From JABDMH01 sp965223165 (GTDB lineage Bacteria > Bacteroidota > Bacteroidia > Chitinophagales > Saprospiraceae), in assembly GCA_965223165.1 (NCBI GenBank), contig CBDCVQ010000003.1:248001-312000 (forward strand): a stretch of 64,000 nt of DNA, in the 5' to 3' direction. Below the pieces are notes generated by a model. The model did not search any database. It was not told the origin of the DNA and saw only the letters and a program-made list of their open reading frames with translations. Position 1 is the first letter of the stretch. The number at the start of each line of letters is the position of its first letter. Position numbers and translations under genes: made by a program. Positions 53,245 to 61,907 of the stretch are shown one piece after another.

Positions 53245-54138
53245 CTATCGAGGTACCCAGCAGCCGATGGAGGAGCGGGCTATCCGAGGGAAGCGGCCCA
53301 GGCTGAGGATGGCTCCCAGCGAAAGGGTCTGGTACCAATCGTTACGGTCGGGTCGGCCACGGGGCTGGCCGCTGACGGGCGGGGAAAGGCCCGACGAGCG
53401 CGCGGGGTCTTGGCGAGAGGCCAGCGCTGCGGCCTGTGGTCCCCGGTGCTGAAGGAGCAACTCGGGATCGGCGTAGGTGCCGCTGACATCGTCGAGATAG
53501 TCGGTGAAGGTCAGGCGGAGGTTAAACTCGATGCGTAGGTCCACCTGCGGAAGGATCTTGGCCTGGATACCTGCGCCGACAGGCACAGCGACTTCGTGCA
53601 ACGAGTACATGGGCTTGTCCGGGTATTCGGACAGGCCCTGGCCCTCGGTACCGAGGGGCCGCAGTGCAACCCACTGCCCCCGGTACTGAGCCTTGGGATT
53701 AAAGTGTATATGTGCGACGCCTCCATTGATAAAGGGGCGGACCGGTACCCGGTCGAGTAGACGCAGGAATCCAAATGGCGCCATCTCCACCGCCAGGCCC
53801 ACCTCCCAAATCATCGAGCGAAAGTGCAAGTTGCGTTGACGCTGCGCCTCGTGTATGGACCGCGCATCGTCGCCGGATAAACTTCCGGCCATGCCCCGTA
53901 TCAAAATAGACAGGGCGGGGTGCAAGCGATAGCCCACCGTGGCTTGAATCGCCAGGCTGCCTCGACTCGCACTGAGTAAGTTTCTTCGTGGTGCCAGGTC
54001 ACCCATATACTGGGCACTGCCTAGGCTCAATCCCAGGAGGAATGGATTCGGAGGGGTAGGCTCTTGAGCCCGCATTCCAAGAGCCATACCCCACACGAAT
54101 ACCAATAGAATTACACCACTTCTAATTATTCTTTTCAT
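53245..54138 (-). CDS. DUF6089/PorG-like outer-membrane protein
   Basis: The ATG at 54138 (MKRIIRSGVILLVFVWGMAL) begins a signal peptide, giving about 297 residues. Features shared with the DUF6089/PorG group: QYMGDLAPRRN near the N-terminus, VGYRLHPALSILIRGMAGSL followed by SGDDAR, RNLHFRSMIWEVGLAVE, then FNPKAQYRGQW and LRPLGTEGQGL. PorG is an outer-membrane component of the type IX secretion system. Homologues are often paralogous, so an assignment to the secretion machine itself is likely but not certain. Confidence 0.75.
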   Translation of the reverse strand: MKRIIRSGVILLVFVWGMALGMRAQEPTPPNPFLLGLSLGSAQYMGDLAPRRNLLSASRGSLAIQATVGYRLHPALSILIRGMAGSLSGDDARSIHEAQRQRNLHFRSMIWEVGLAVEMAPFGFLRLLDRVPVRPFINGGVAHIHFNPKAQYRGQWVALRPLGTEGQGLSEYPDKPMYSLHEVAVPVGAGIQAKILPQVDLRIEFNLRLTFTDYLDDVSGTYADPELLLQHRGPQAAALASRQDPARSSGLSPPVSGQPRGRPDRNDWYQTLSLGAILSLGRFPRIARSSIGCWVPR

Positions 54139-54773
54139 GCACCAAACGGCCTTTCTGATCGCGCCTGAAGGAGAAAATCCTCGATGAGGCACGACGTATC
54201 TTACGGATCGGTCGATGGTGCATGGCTGTGCTTTTAGATGGAGAGGAGGAGGGTGATAGCGCCCGCCTGGTGGGTCGGCATCTTTGGGCGCTATCCCTGT
54301 AGGAATCTGATGTCAAATGTATGCCGTGAATCTGCTACGTCCTGTAGTATTTTCATGCATCCTTTTGTGGATGAAATTGGGTCCCCATTTTAAAGATCGA
54401 GCCATTGGATGACGAATTTGAGGCGTGGATTTGGCATGTAACCACTATCCAGACCATAGCGTTTTCGGGAGAAAAGCCACCTGGGTCGCCCGGTTTTCCT
54501 TTTGTCATCAAGTAGATGCCTATGTCTGCGTACCCACAACTATGGGACGTAAGATTTGCTAGGCACACGGTCTCTTTCGCTTTGAATCCCTTTGGGCATG
54601 ATCCGGGTTAATCCACGTGGCACCGCAGGTCATATGCCGACAGATGGCACACTCGCTATTTAAAGAAAACAAGCGATTGGGAACATTTCTCTCTATGCGG
54701 AGGGCATCGGCTAAAGCCAGTCCATGGATTCACGGAATTTCTGTCTCCCCAGGGTTAGCTTGTTCACTTTTGG
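54139..54773. other. Intergenic region with a strong hairpin at 54255-54295
   Basis: A perfect 10-bp inverted repeat, GATAGCGCCC (54255-54264) and GGGCGCTATC (54286-54295), encloses a 21-base loop upstream of the PorG-like gene. No U-run follows on either strand, so it is not a typical terminator. The remaining ~480 bases show no gene or repeat I can support. Confidence 0.5.
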
Positions 54774-56168
54774 CTATACCAGGAGGTCGTGCAAGGTGCC
54801 GGTGCTGTCGCCGAAGCCGTCGACCTCAATGTCCATGGCAGTCAACATGGTATGGTAAAGATTAGCCAACGGGGTATCGGCATCGTAAAGTATGTGGGCG
54901 CCCGTCCGCAATCGTCCGCCGGCACTACCTGCCACGACGATGGGCAGGTCCTTGGGCGAATGGCGCATGCCGTCCCGCAGTCCGGAACCAAAGAGGATCA
55001 TACTGCTGTCCAGTAGGGTGCCGTCGCCCTCTTGGATGCTGTCCAGGCGTTCGAGCAGGTAGGCGTACTGCTCGATGTGCCAGGTGGCGATGCGTTGATA
55101 CTGATCGAGCAGACGTGGATCGGATTTGTGATGTGAGATGGAGTGGTGAGCGTCGTGCACGCCCTCCAGGAAGGAAAAGTTGCGGTTGCTAGCGGAGTTG
55201 CCCAGCATGAAGGTGGCTAGGCGCGAGATATCGCTCCAGAAAGCCAGCACCACAATGTCGGCCATCAAGCGGGCCTTGTCGGTCACATCGACGCCCTCGG
55301 CATATTCGGCCCACTCATCGATCCGGATGTCCATGCGCTTGAGCTCCTCGCGCATGTCTGGGGTGATCTGGGCTTCGAAGTCGGCCAGGCTTTCGCGGTT
55401 GTCCAGCCGCTGTTCGATGGTGCGCACGGCGGCCAAATACTCCTTGAGTTTGTTGCGGTCTTCGATGCCGATCCGCTTTTCAAGGCGCTTGGCGTCCTCA
55501 CTGACCAGGTCCAGTACGCTCTTCTTGTAGGGATCTTCCGGCAGTTTCTTTTTGCCGGGCACAAAATCGCGAAAGAGGCGGTCAAACGCCATGCGCGGAT
55601 CGATCTCACGCGAGCACGGTTGGCGTCCATTTCGCCAGGAGATGATACTGCCATATAGCTTGGTGATGCCGGTGGCCTTGCATACCCCGCTTTTCATCCG
55701 ATCCATACCGTACTGCAAGGAAGGGAAGATGGTCTTTTGACCGATGTGATTGGCCATCAGCTGATCCAGGGAGATGCCCCCGGCATTGACGTCCGAATCC
55801 ACCGTACGGGCCACCTTCATCGAAGTGAGAAAGTTGGCCGTCTTAGTATAGTGGCCCTCCACCGTACGATAGGAATGCTTGTTGCTCAAGCCCCCGAGCA
55901 CCAACACCTTTTCCTGGACTTTCGCCAGCGGCTGCAGAATGGGCGAAAGCTGGAAGTCGGTACCCACCTGCGCCGGCGACCACTTGCCCGGGTGGACGCC
56001 ATTGGGCATCCAAAGACAGGCAAATCGTTGGGGCCGCTCCCCTACCCCCAGCGAGGAGGTCTGCGCCCGAAGCCCCTTGGGCACGAGCGAATGCATAAAT
56101 GGTAGGGCAATAGAGGCACCCAGGCCCCGTAGGACCGCCCGTCTGCTGGTAGAAGTAGGTAGCGTCAT
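54774..56168 (-). CDS. DUF1552 domain protein with Tat-type signal
   Basis: The 464-residue protein begins with a twin-arginine-like signal (TSRRAVLRGLGASIALPFMH) and matches DUF1552 in order: FACLWMPNGVHPGKWSP, LGGLSNKHSYRTVEGHYTKT, LQYGMD, and SMILFGSGLRDGMRHSPKDL near the end. DUF1552 proteins travel with DUF1592-type cytochrome-like proteins, as here four bases after the start-proximal partner gene. The pair is frequent in Planctomycetota and marine bacteria; its function is unknown, possibly extracytoplasmic oxidation of organic matter. Confidence 0.9.
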   Translation of the reverse strand: MTLPTSTSRRAVLRGLGASIALPFMHSLVPKGLRAQTSSLGVGERPQRFACLWMPNGVHPGKWSPAQVGTDFQLSPILQPLAKVQEKVLVLGGLSNKHSYRTVEGHYTKTANFLTSMKVARTVDSDVNAGGISLDQLMANHIGQKTIFPSLQYGMDRMKSGVCKATGITKLYGSIISWRNGRQPCSREIDPRMAFDRLFRDFVPGKKKLPEDPYKKSVLDLVSEDAKRLEKRIGIEDRNKLKEYLAAVRTIEQRLDNRESLADFEAQITPDMREELKRMDIRIDEWAEYAEGVDVTDKARLMADIVVLAFWSDISRLATFMLGNSASNRNFSFLEGVHDAHHSISHHKSDPRLLDQYQRIATWHIEQYAYLLERLDSIQEGDGTLLDSSMILFGSGLRDGMRHSPKDLPIVVAGSAGGRLRTGAHILYDADTPLANLYHTMLTAMDIEVDGFGDSTGTLHDLLV

Positions 56169-56172
56169 CCGG

Positions 56173-58143
56173 TTATTCTTTTAGATATAGGTCTGTCATG
56201 TCACTGCGCCGATGTCTAAAGGGGTAGCTATTGACCATGGTCAGCATCATCTCCTCGGTATTAAAATTACTGTCGAGCAGCCTATCGGTCAAGTCATCCA
56301 AAGTAGGCGAATCAATAAAGCCGATCCCCCGCCCTAAAGCATAGGACATCAGTTTTCGGGAAAAGTTCTTGGCAAATTTTTCTTTTTCTCCGGCCAGGGC
56401 TTGCCGCAGCGCTTGGGGCCCATCGATGTGCTGGCCACTAGGCAGCGTCGCGCTGGCATCAATCGTGACCTCGCCCCGGTAGTACTGTCGCCATCGGCCC
56501 ACGGCATCAAAATTTTCCAGCGCAAAGCCGATCGGGTCCATTTTTTGATGGCAGCCGGCACAGTTGGGTGAGGCCCGATGTTGCTCCAATATGGCGCGCA
56601 TATCCAGCTCGTCCTGGGCCTGGTCTTTTTCCAGGGCCAGCTCGGGCACATCCGGTGGCGGCGGTGGTGGCGGTGTGCCCAATACCTGCTCCAGCACCCA
56701 TTGGCCCCGCAACACCGGGCTGGTGCGCGTGGGCAGCGACGTGGCCGTGAGGACCGCGCCCATGCCGAGGATCCCTCCCCGACCGTGGTCTGCGACTGTC
56801 ACCGGCCGAAAATGATCGCCTTGTACACCGGGAATGCCATAGTGCCCCGCGAGGTCGTCGTTGAGCAGGGTGTAATCGCTGTCCACGAGTTCGAGCAGAT
56901 TGCCCCGCTGGGTCAGGACATGGTAGAAGTAATCCACCACCTCTTGCTTCATCGCCTCCCGGATGGCGCCGGTAAACTCAGGAAAGATCTCCTGATCCGC
57001 CTGTGCCGTGGCCAAGGCCTCTTCTACGCCCAGCCACTGCGGAGCAAACGAGTCGGCAAAGCGCTTAAACTTGGGGCTGCGCATCATGCGCCGCGCCTCG
57101 CGATTGAGTACAGTAGGATCATGCAAGTCCTCGCGGTAGGCGGTTTGCACCAGCGTATCATCGGGCAGGGACGACCAGAGCAGATAAGACATACGCGAGG
57201 CCAGCTCCAGATTGGAGATGGCATAAGGCTTGTGAATGGGCAAGTTGACCTCCGTACGGTATAAAAACAAGGGGGACACCAGGATGCGCTTGAATGTGGT
57301 GGCCAGGGCCTCATCAAAGCCGTGCGCTTGGCGCCACAACCCACCAAAGTAGATCTCGTCAAAAAAAGCGAGCAACTCCGTCTTGTCTTCCGGAGCGAGA
57401 AAACCGCGAAACGCCCGGGTGGCAAACGGCACGATCGCCCGTGCTGCGCGTCGCTGGGGTCGCCCCCAGACCTGCGGGCCATCGGTAAAGGCTCCGCGCA
57501 CCCAGTGGACCAGGCGCCGAATCGGGCCGGGCCGGTATCGCTGGGGGACCACTCGCCGCCATCGCTCCTCATCGGATCGGATCGCCCGGATGATCGAGTC
57601 TGCAGCCATATAGTAGCGCTCCATCATCAGGGGCGTCACAAAGAGCACCCGCGACTGATTGTCAAAACCCTCTCCGCCAGACCCCTCGTTGGGGAAAAAG
57701 TCCTGCGCAAAAAAGTCGACGTCCAGCAGATCCTTGACCGTATAAGTATACTCACGATGGCTCAGCCGGCGGATGACCGATGGGCCGGGATCCGGCTCGA
57801 CCAGGGCGCCATCGAGCACCTCGTTGACCTTAGTGATAAAGGCCTTCTTCTCGGCCTCCGTCATGCGGGGCTGTCCCGTGGGTGGCATCTCTTCGTTGCG
57901 CACCATCTCGACGATGTTGCGCCAGGTCTCCCCTCGTCCGATCACGCTGGGCACGTAGTAGAAGACGTCTAGATCCAGGCCGGCCTTTTTGTCGGCTGCA
58001 TTGTGACAGGAGGTGCAGTGCTTGGCCAGTATAGGGTGCATCACCCGTCGCCAGTCCCGGTCAGCCTCTGTGTCGCCCAAGGCAAGACCCGTCCAGGCGC
58101 CTAGCAGGGCGATCAGGACAAGACGACATGGATGTTGCGGCAT
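56173..58143 (-). CDS. DUF1592/DUF1588/DUF1585 protein with cytochrome-c-like CxxCH motifs
   Basis: The ATG at 58143 starts a signal peptide (LVLIALLGAWTGLALG), giving about 656 residues; the longer frame to 58245 adds an unlikely front. A haem-binding CTSCH motif lies in HPILAKHCTSCHNAADKKAG. Domains follow in the typical order DUF1587 (VIRRLSHREYTYTVKDLL), DUF1595, DUF1592 (ISNLELASRMSYLLWSSLPD), DUF1588 and DUF1585, with a second CAGCH near NCAGCHQKMDPIGFALENFD. It is paired with the DUF1552 gene. It probably works in the periplasm or at the surface in electron transfer; no substrate is known. Confidence 0.9.
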   Translation of the reverse strand: MPQHPCRLVLIALLGAWTGLALGDTEADRDWRRVMHPILAKHCTSCHNAADKKAGLDLDVFYYVPSVIGRGETWRNIVEMVRNEEMPPTGQPRMTEAEKKAFITKVNEVLDGALVEPDPGPSVIRRLSHREYTYTVKDLLDVDFFAQDFFPNEGSGGEGFDNQSRVLFVTPLMMERYYMAADSIIRAIRSDEERWRRVVPQRYRPGPIRRLVHWVRGAFTDGPQVWGRPQRRAARAIVPFATRAFRGFLAPEDKTELLAFFDEIYFGGLWRQAHGFDEALATTFKRILVSPLFLYRTEVNLPIHKPYAISNLELASRMSYLLWSSLPDDTLVQTAYREDLHDPTVLNREARRMMRSPKFKRFADSFAPQWLGVEEALATAQADQEIFPEFTGAIREAMKQEVVDYFYHVLTQRGNLLELVDSDYTLLNDDLAGHYGIPGVQGDHFRPVTVADHGRGGILGMGAVLTATSLPTRTSPVLRGQWVLEQVLGTPPPPPPPDVPELALEKDQAQDELDMRAILEQHRASPNCAGCHQKMDPIGFALENFDAVGRWRQYYRGEVTIDASATLPSGQHIDGPQALRQALAGEKEKFAKNFSRKLMSYALGRGIGFIDSPTLDDLTDRLLDSNFNTEEMMLTMVNSYPFRHRRSDMTDLYLKE

Positions 58144-58609
58144 GGCCACTGATTTCGGTTTACTAAAGTTATTGAATTTGGGGGGATTGGGGGAAGATGT
58201 GGTTTTGTGGAATTGTGGAATTGTGCCATTACCTTCACGGTGCATAGGCTCTTGTTGGTGCTTCTAGGACTATTGAAAGCAGGGTTAGGGGCAGAAGGAA
58301 GCAAGAAAAAGACACAATTTGTACACAAAGTTCGACCTGGAGTCAACTTGCGAGATTCACCTTTCCAGCTAACTTTGTAGCAACATTTCCAAAACCACAA
58401 ATGTCACCTCGCTCGTCTGCACCGTCTTGCCAACGTCATGGATTGGATCGCACGATGCCATACCGTCGATCAGAATGTTCACCAAGCGGTAGTGGCCTGC
58501 CAGGTATATCCAGAAAGCTAGAAGTTGTCAAATGCAGGGCAGCAGCACATGTTTCTGCGATCATAGTATCCATGCAGGTGGCTGATTTCGAAACCACAAA
58601 TAATTAGCG
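58144..58609. other. Intergenic region, no gene seen
   Basis: A G/T-rich stretch (about 58165-58240) with gaattgtgg words is loosely similar to part of the 178-bp unit (gaattgtgga). The rest shows no open frame with a plausible start, no promoter match and no stem-loop strong enough to name. Confidence 0.35.
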
Positions 58610-59179
58610 ATGATCATTTGGTCCGGTAAAGGAATACTAGTTCCCCTCATACTGTTCATCCCGCTGCTTGCACTTGCCAAACTGCTACCCACGCAATATG
58701 CCGATTCCAGCTTCGTGCTCTCCTTCCTCCTCGGTGGGGTCGCCTGCTGGGTGCTTGGAAAACGATGGAATAAGCAGGCCGAAAAAATATTTCTCGATGT
58801 CGAGACGGGGCAGAGAGTCAAGTTCTCCCGACGTCACACCTTGTTTTGGATACCGATGCAATATTGGGGAGCGATCTTTCTATTTCTTAGCGCGCTACTG
58901 CTCATCCAGGATTCTCTGGTGCTGGGGGTATGTTCAATGATTGCCATTGCCCTCGCAGTTTTCTATGATTTTGGGATAGGGGACAAATACTTCTCTCAAA
59001 AGAGGCGGCCGACCAATCCGCCCGAGGTCAGCCGGAGGCCCCGCACATCCAAAAAGGAGGCAGCTCCCACGAGCAAGCCAACATCTCCCAGGGCCCCAGA
59101 GCCGAAGGAGCGAAGGAATCCGGATGCCATGACCAAGGACGAATTGGCTGAGTATTATCGAAAATACATGCCAAAGTAG
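58610..59179 (+). CDS. Four-helix membrane protein with basic tail, unknown function
   Basis: The 189-residue protein begins MIIWSGKGILVPLILFIPLL. Hydrophobic segments lie at about 6-26, 33-50, 82-100 and 103-122, followed by a Lys/Pro/Arg-rich disordered tail (120-170) and a short helix (MTKDELAEYYRKYMPK). The MIIWxGxGI opening is shared by a widespread uncharacterised family. It stands alone, with no obvious partner. Confidence 0.75.
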   Translation: MIIWSGKGILVPLILFIPLLALAKLLPTQYADSSFVLSFLLGGVACWVLGKRWNKQAEKIFLDVETGQRVKFSRRHTLFWIPMQYWGAIFLFLSALLLIQDSLVLGVCSMIAIALAVFYDFGIGDKYFSQKRRPTNPPEVSRRPRTSKKEAAPTSKPTSPRAPEPKERRNPDAMTKDELAEYYRKYMPK

Positions 59180-60084
59180 CGTTGACGAGGGCCATAGCAT
59201 CCGGACTAGCGACAGGACACACAGTTCAAAACGCACTCACTCCTTGATAGCATCCTTATGCATAGATATCACAGTTGGTACGCCAGCAGAAAAAATGAAG
59301 AAAGAATCGAAAACAGAAAATAGTGGAAATACAAAGCGAATCTCTCCGTTTAACCGGAGTTCGATGAGAAGAGGAATCAAGTGAAGGTCGCGTTCAGTCA
59401 ACTGATATCAAAGAGAGCACGATGAACGAACCAACTGAGTAGAGCAGGGATTCTTGCAAGAAGAGAACTCCGTTTAAACAAATAAATCCTCGAAAAGTCC
59501 GGGGATTTCCTGCTTTTCTTGGTCGAAGGGGATCGGCCTACTTTCTTTTAGTGGAGAAAGGGCTGAAATCCGTCAAGAACGAAAAACTGTTTGAGCTGAA
59601 CTGCCATCAAGAGCAGAGACCGGCAAGCCAACAAGGCCAGGAAAATCAAAGATGGCCGAAAGAAACGGCGAGTTTTTTTCGTTTAGGATTTCAGGTCTTT
59701 CGGAGCGTTAAGAAAGAAATACAGCCTTGATTTTTGGTTACTTTGTATCAAGACAAAGTAACAAGAGAACCGTTGAAGAACACGAGGAACCTAAATGCAA
59801 TCAACAACGAGTAAAGAATCCAAGCAGGCGACCAACATGCGATCATGATGACAGGCTCGCAAGCGCTACGGCCGTCACATACCGCAGACCGCTATATCGC
59901 ATAAATTGATTTTCAGACATTTTATCCCATTTAACTAGATGAACATGGATCGAAGTCTCCATGGCTCAACTATTAGTGAATTGAATGTCTATCTCGATGT
60001 GAGAGCAGGCAAAAGTGAATCTAACAAAAGACAAAAAGCGAGGAATCCAAGTATTTCCTAACTTGAACTAAGAATAGCGTTAAT
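59180..60084. other. Gene-free decayed region with inverted repeats
   Basis: No gene is supported. A long imperfect inverted repeat pairs 59556-59588 (GAAAGGGCTGAAATCC ... AACGAAAAACT) with 59671-59701 (AGTTTTTTTCGTT ... GGATTTCAGGTCTTTC) around an ~82-base centre. Further on, GTTACTTTG (59737-59745) and CAAAGTAAC (59754-59762) form a perfect 9-bp hairpin. These look like remains of a small non-autonomous element. Confidence 0.5.
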
Positions 60085-60309
60085 ATGGTTGACTACCGGG
60101 AACATATCGTGATAAACCCAGATGTGAGATTTGGTAGACCCTGCATTAAGGGGACAAGAATTTCGGTATACGATATTCTTAACTGGCTTGCGAATGGATT
60201 ATCCGTGGATGACATTGTTGCTGACTACGCCTAACTCTCAGAAGATCAGATTAGTGCTTGTCTCGCCTATGCTGCCGACAAAGAACGGAAGATCAGAGTT
60301 GCATCGTGA
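60085..60309 (+). pseudogene. DUF433 antitoxin gene with a nonsense mutation
   Basis: The frame reads MVDYREHIVINPDVRFGRPC, then IKGTRISVYDILNWLANGLS and VDDIVADYA before a TAA at codon 50 (60232-60234), and continues in frame as LSEDQISACLAYAADKE to a TGA. DUF433 proteins normally have a glutamate where the stop lies (YAELSxED), so a single G-to-T change explains it. It is paired, with a four-base overlap, with a DUF5615 toxin remnant. Confidence 0.8.
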
Positions 60310-60650
60310 AACTCTTATTTGATCAGACATTTCATTTCGAATTTTAAAGAAGATTTCGTCTAGATTTCCAGACTCTGATCAAGTAAGATCAGTTGGATTA
60401 CAAGATGCCACAGATGTTGAAATTTGGGAATTTGCAAGATCTCAAGAATATACATTGGTGGCGCTTGATTTAGACTTTCAAGACTTGTCAAATCTCAGAG
60501 GACATCCACCTAAAGTCATATTGCTACGAACCGGCAACAGGAGAACAGAGGAAATTGCTAATCTTCTCCTCAAAAAAATGCGATGTAATAAGAGAATTTA
60601 CTGAGAACGAGGAACAGAAAGTAATCGCTTGCTTAGAAATAAATGATTGA
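60306..60650 (+). pseudogene. DUF5615 PIN-like toxin gene, frameshifted
   Basis: From a GTG the sequence reads MKLLFDQTFHF, then shifts frame to ILKKISSRFPDSDQVRSVGL, continuing with DATDVEIWEFARSQEYTLVA, LDLDFQDLSNLRGHPPKVIL and LRTGNRRTEEIANLLLKK, and shifts again to DVIREFTENEEQKVIACLEI. These are the landmarks of the DUF5615 PIN-like ribonuclease family (MKLLFDQN, D-L-D-F, PxKVILLRxGN). At least two single-base indels kill it. It overlaps the DUF433 remnant as expected for this toxin-antitoxin pair. Confidence 0.82.
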
Positions 60651-61343
60651 ATTGTACGCGATATAGCACCTGCTCAAGACGGCATGGTGACAGGCACCTT
60701 TCCCTACGTCAACCACTGTATTAAGTTTGTCATATTTGTCAATGACTGATATATGGAATGGTCGGTTGAGTGCCTGCCACTACAGCCACTTAGCGCAGAA
60801 CCGTTACCTACTACTTCTTTGGCGATCATGTATAACATGGGTGACTTTGAATTCCAAATAAGTCTATGTCAACAAAGATTATCGCTCAAGGTGTCGACGA
60901 CGAGTACAAGTCTGAAGAAAGTGCCCCCCTGCCTTCGTGATCAAAGACAACTGCAAATTGAGAAACGAGAGGCTTTTTAAGTCAGATGTAATCCAGCCAG
61001 CATTTTACCAATCCCATATTCGAGCTAACACCGATCTGCAAAAGTCCACAAGCCAACAGGGCAATTTGCAGGCAATGTAGTGAGCCACGACAAGGCAATA
61101 CCGCCGCTTGGTTCATAGAGACACTTCACGTAAAAATTTGAAAGGGCTTCCTCTGCCCTCGAATTGTCGATGGTGAATAAGGCGCACGAGCGATCTATTA
61201 TTGAATTTACATTCCGTCCTATTGTACGCTCCAGCTATTTCAGCAGCCCATGTGTGACATTGACTAGAAGGACGCTCCCGGTACAAGAATAGCGATGCGC
61301 TAAAATACCTAGGGAAATTGACCCCCAGATCTCCTTGGCCGCC
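60651..61343. other. Gene-free decayed region
   Basis: Nearly 700 bases with no supportable frame. The word gcatggtgacaggcacc (about 60682-60698) resembles REP-type palindrome halves but has no partner nearby. GCGATATAGC at 60658-60667 is the exact inverse of GCTATATCGC at 59891-59900 on the other side of the dead toxin-antitoxin pair. Confidence 0.35.
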
Positions 61344-61700
61344 TCATGCCCCTCTACGATAGATCAACACCTCCTGATCCGAAAAAATGGCCCACGAGAA
61401 CTCGTACACGTGGTGGATGGTCTTTCCCTGGGTATTGACATGAAAGCCCGTGAGGTAATCGTAATTGAATTTCTGGCGGTCGAGATGCATCCGGGCAATC
61501 TTCTTCTTTCGTCCATTTGTACCGAGCAATGCCTGCAGGATAGCACGATTACGATGTAGTATTTGATCGGTGTAGGCGGTGGCATCCCGGTTTTGCGCCC
61601 GGCGCTTTGCGTAGGAGGTGTTCTTGCAGCGCACGGAGCAGAACTTTTTGTCGCTCCGGCCTACGACGACCTTCTTGCAGAGGAGACAGCGACGAGCCAT
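61344..61700 (-). CDS. Small Cys-cluster (zinc-binding-like) protein
   Basis: The 118-residue soluble protein has an N-terminal C-x2-C ... C-x3-C knuckle (CLLCKKVVVGRSDKKFCSVR then CKN), typical of a widespread Bacteroidota family with a KKFCSxxCRNxY motif. A helical part (ILHRNRAILQALL) and a C-terminal beta part (FNYDYLTGFHVN, then YEFSWAIFSDQEVLIYRR) follow. The function is unknown; nucleic-acid binding is a reasonable guess. It is divergent from the recombinase gene. Confidence 0.75.
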   Translation of the reverse strand: MARRCLLCKKVVVGRSDKKFCSVRCKNTSYAKRRAQNRDATAYTDQILHRNRAILQALLGTNGRKKKIARMHLDRQKFNYDYLTGFHVNTQGKTIHHVYEFSWAIFSDQEVLIYRRGA

Positions 61701-61760
61701 GATGGTTGGGTTGCTTGGTGAAACGCCCCAATAATACGCAAAGTGGCCTTAGCGTACTTG

Positions 61761-61808
61761 CCTACCAGCATCATAGTGGCTAATAGCCGCTTCTAACGGC
61801 TAGGTAGG
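61761..61808. promoter_or_regulatory. Nested inverted repeats upstream of the recombinase
   Basis: CCTACC (61761-61766) pairs with GGTAGG (61803-61808). Inside, TAGCCG (61784-61789) pairs with CGGCTA (61797-61802), and GGCTAATAGCC (about 61778-61788) offers an alternative hairpin. Such competing stems ahead of a tyrosine recombinase could be a recombination core site or an operator. This is inference from structure and position. Confidence 0.4.
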
Positions 61809-61907
61809 CCGATATTTTGCCTATTCGATTGATCTTCTGGCCTTTATTGCCCGCATAGGTTGCATGCTAGCCCATGAACTACTACATTGGTCTTACATCG
61901 CCAATCC

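Noticed and set aside
59891..60667. 10-bp inverted repeat GCTATATCGC/GCGATATAGC flanking the dead toxin-antitoxin pair as mobile-element ends
   Set aside because: Too short and too far apart (~770 bp), with no transposase or target duplication; chance is sufficient.
61701..61907. Integron attC/attI site
   Set aside because: The nested stems lack a GTTRRRY/RYYYAAC pair, and no cassette array follows the recombinase; kept only as a generic candidate site.
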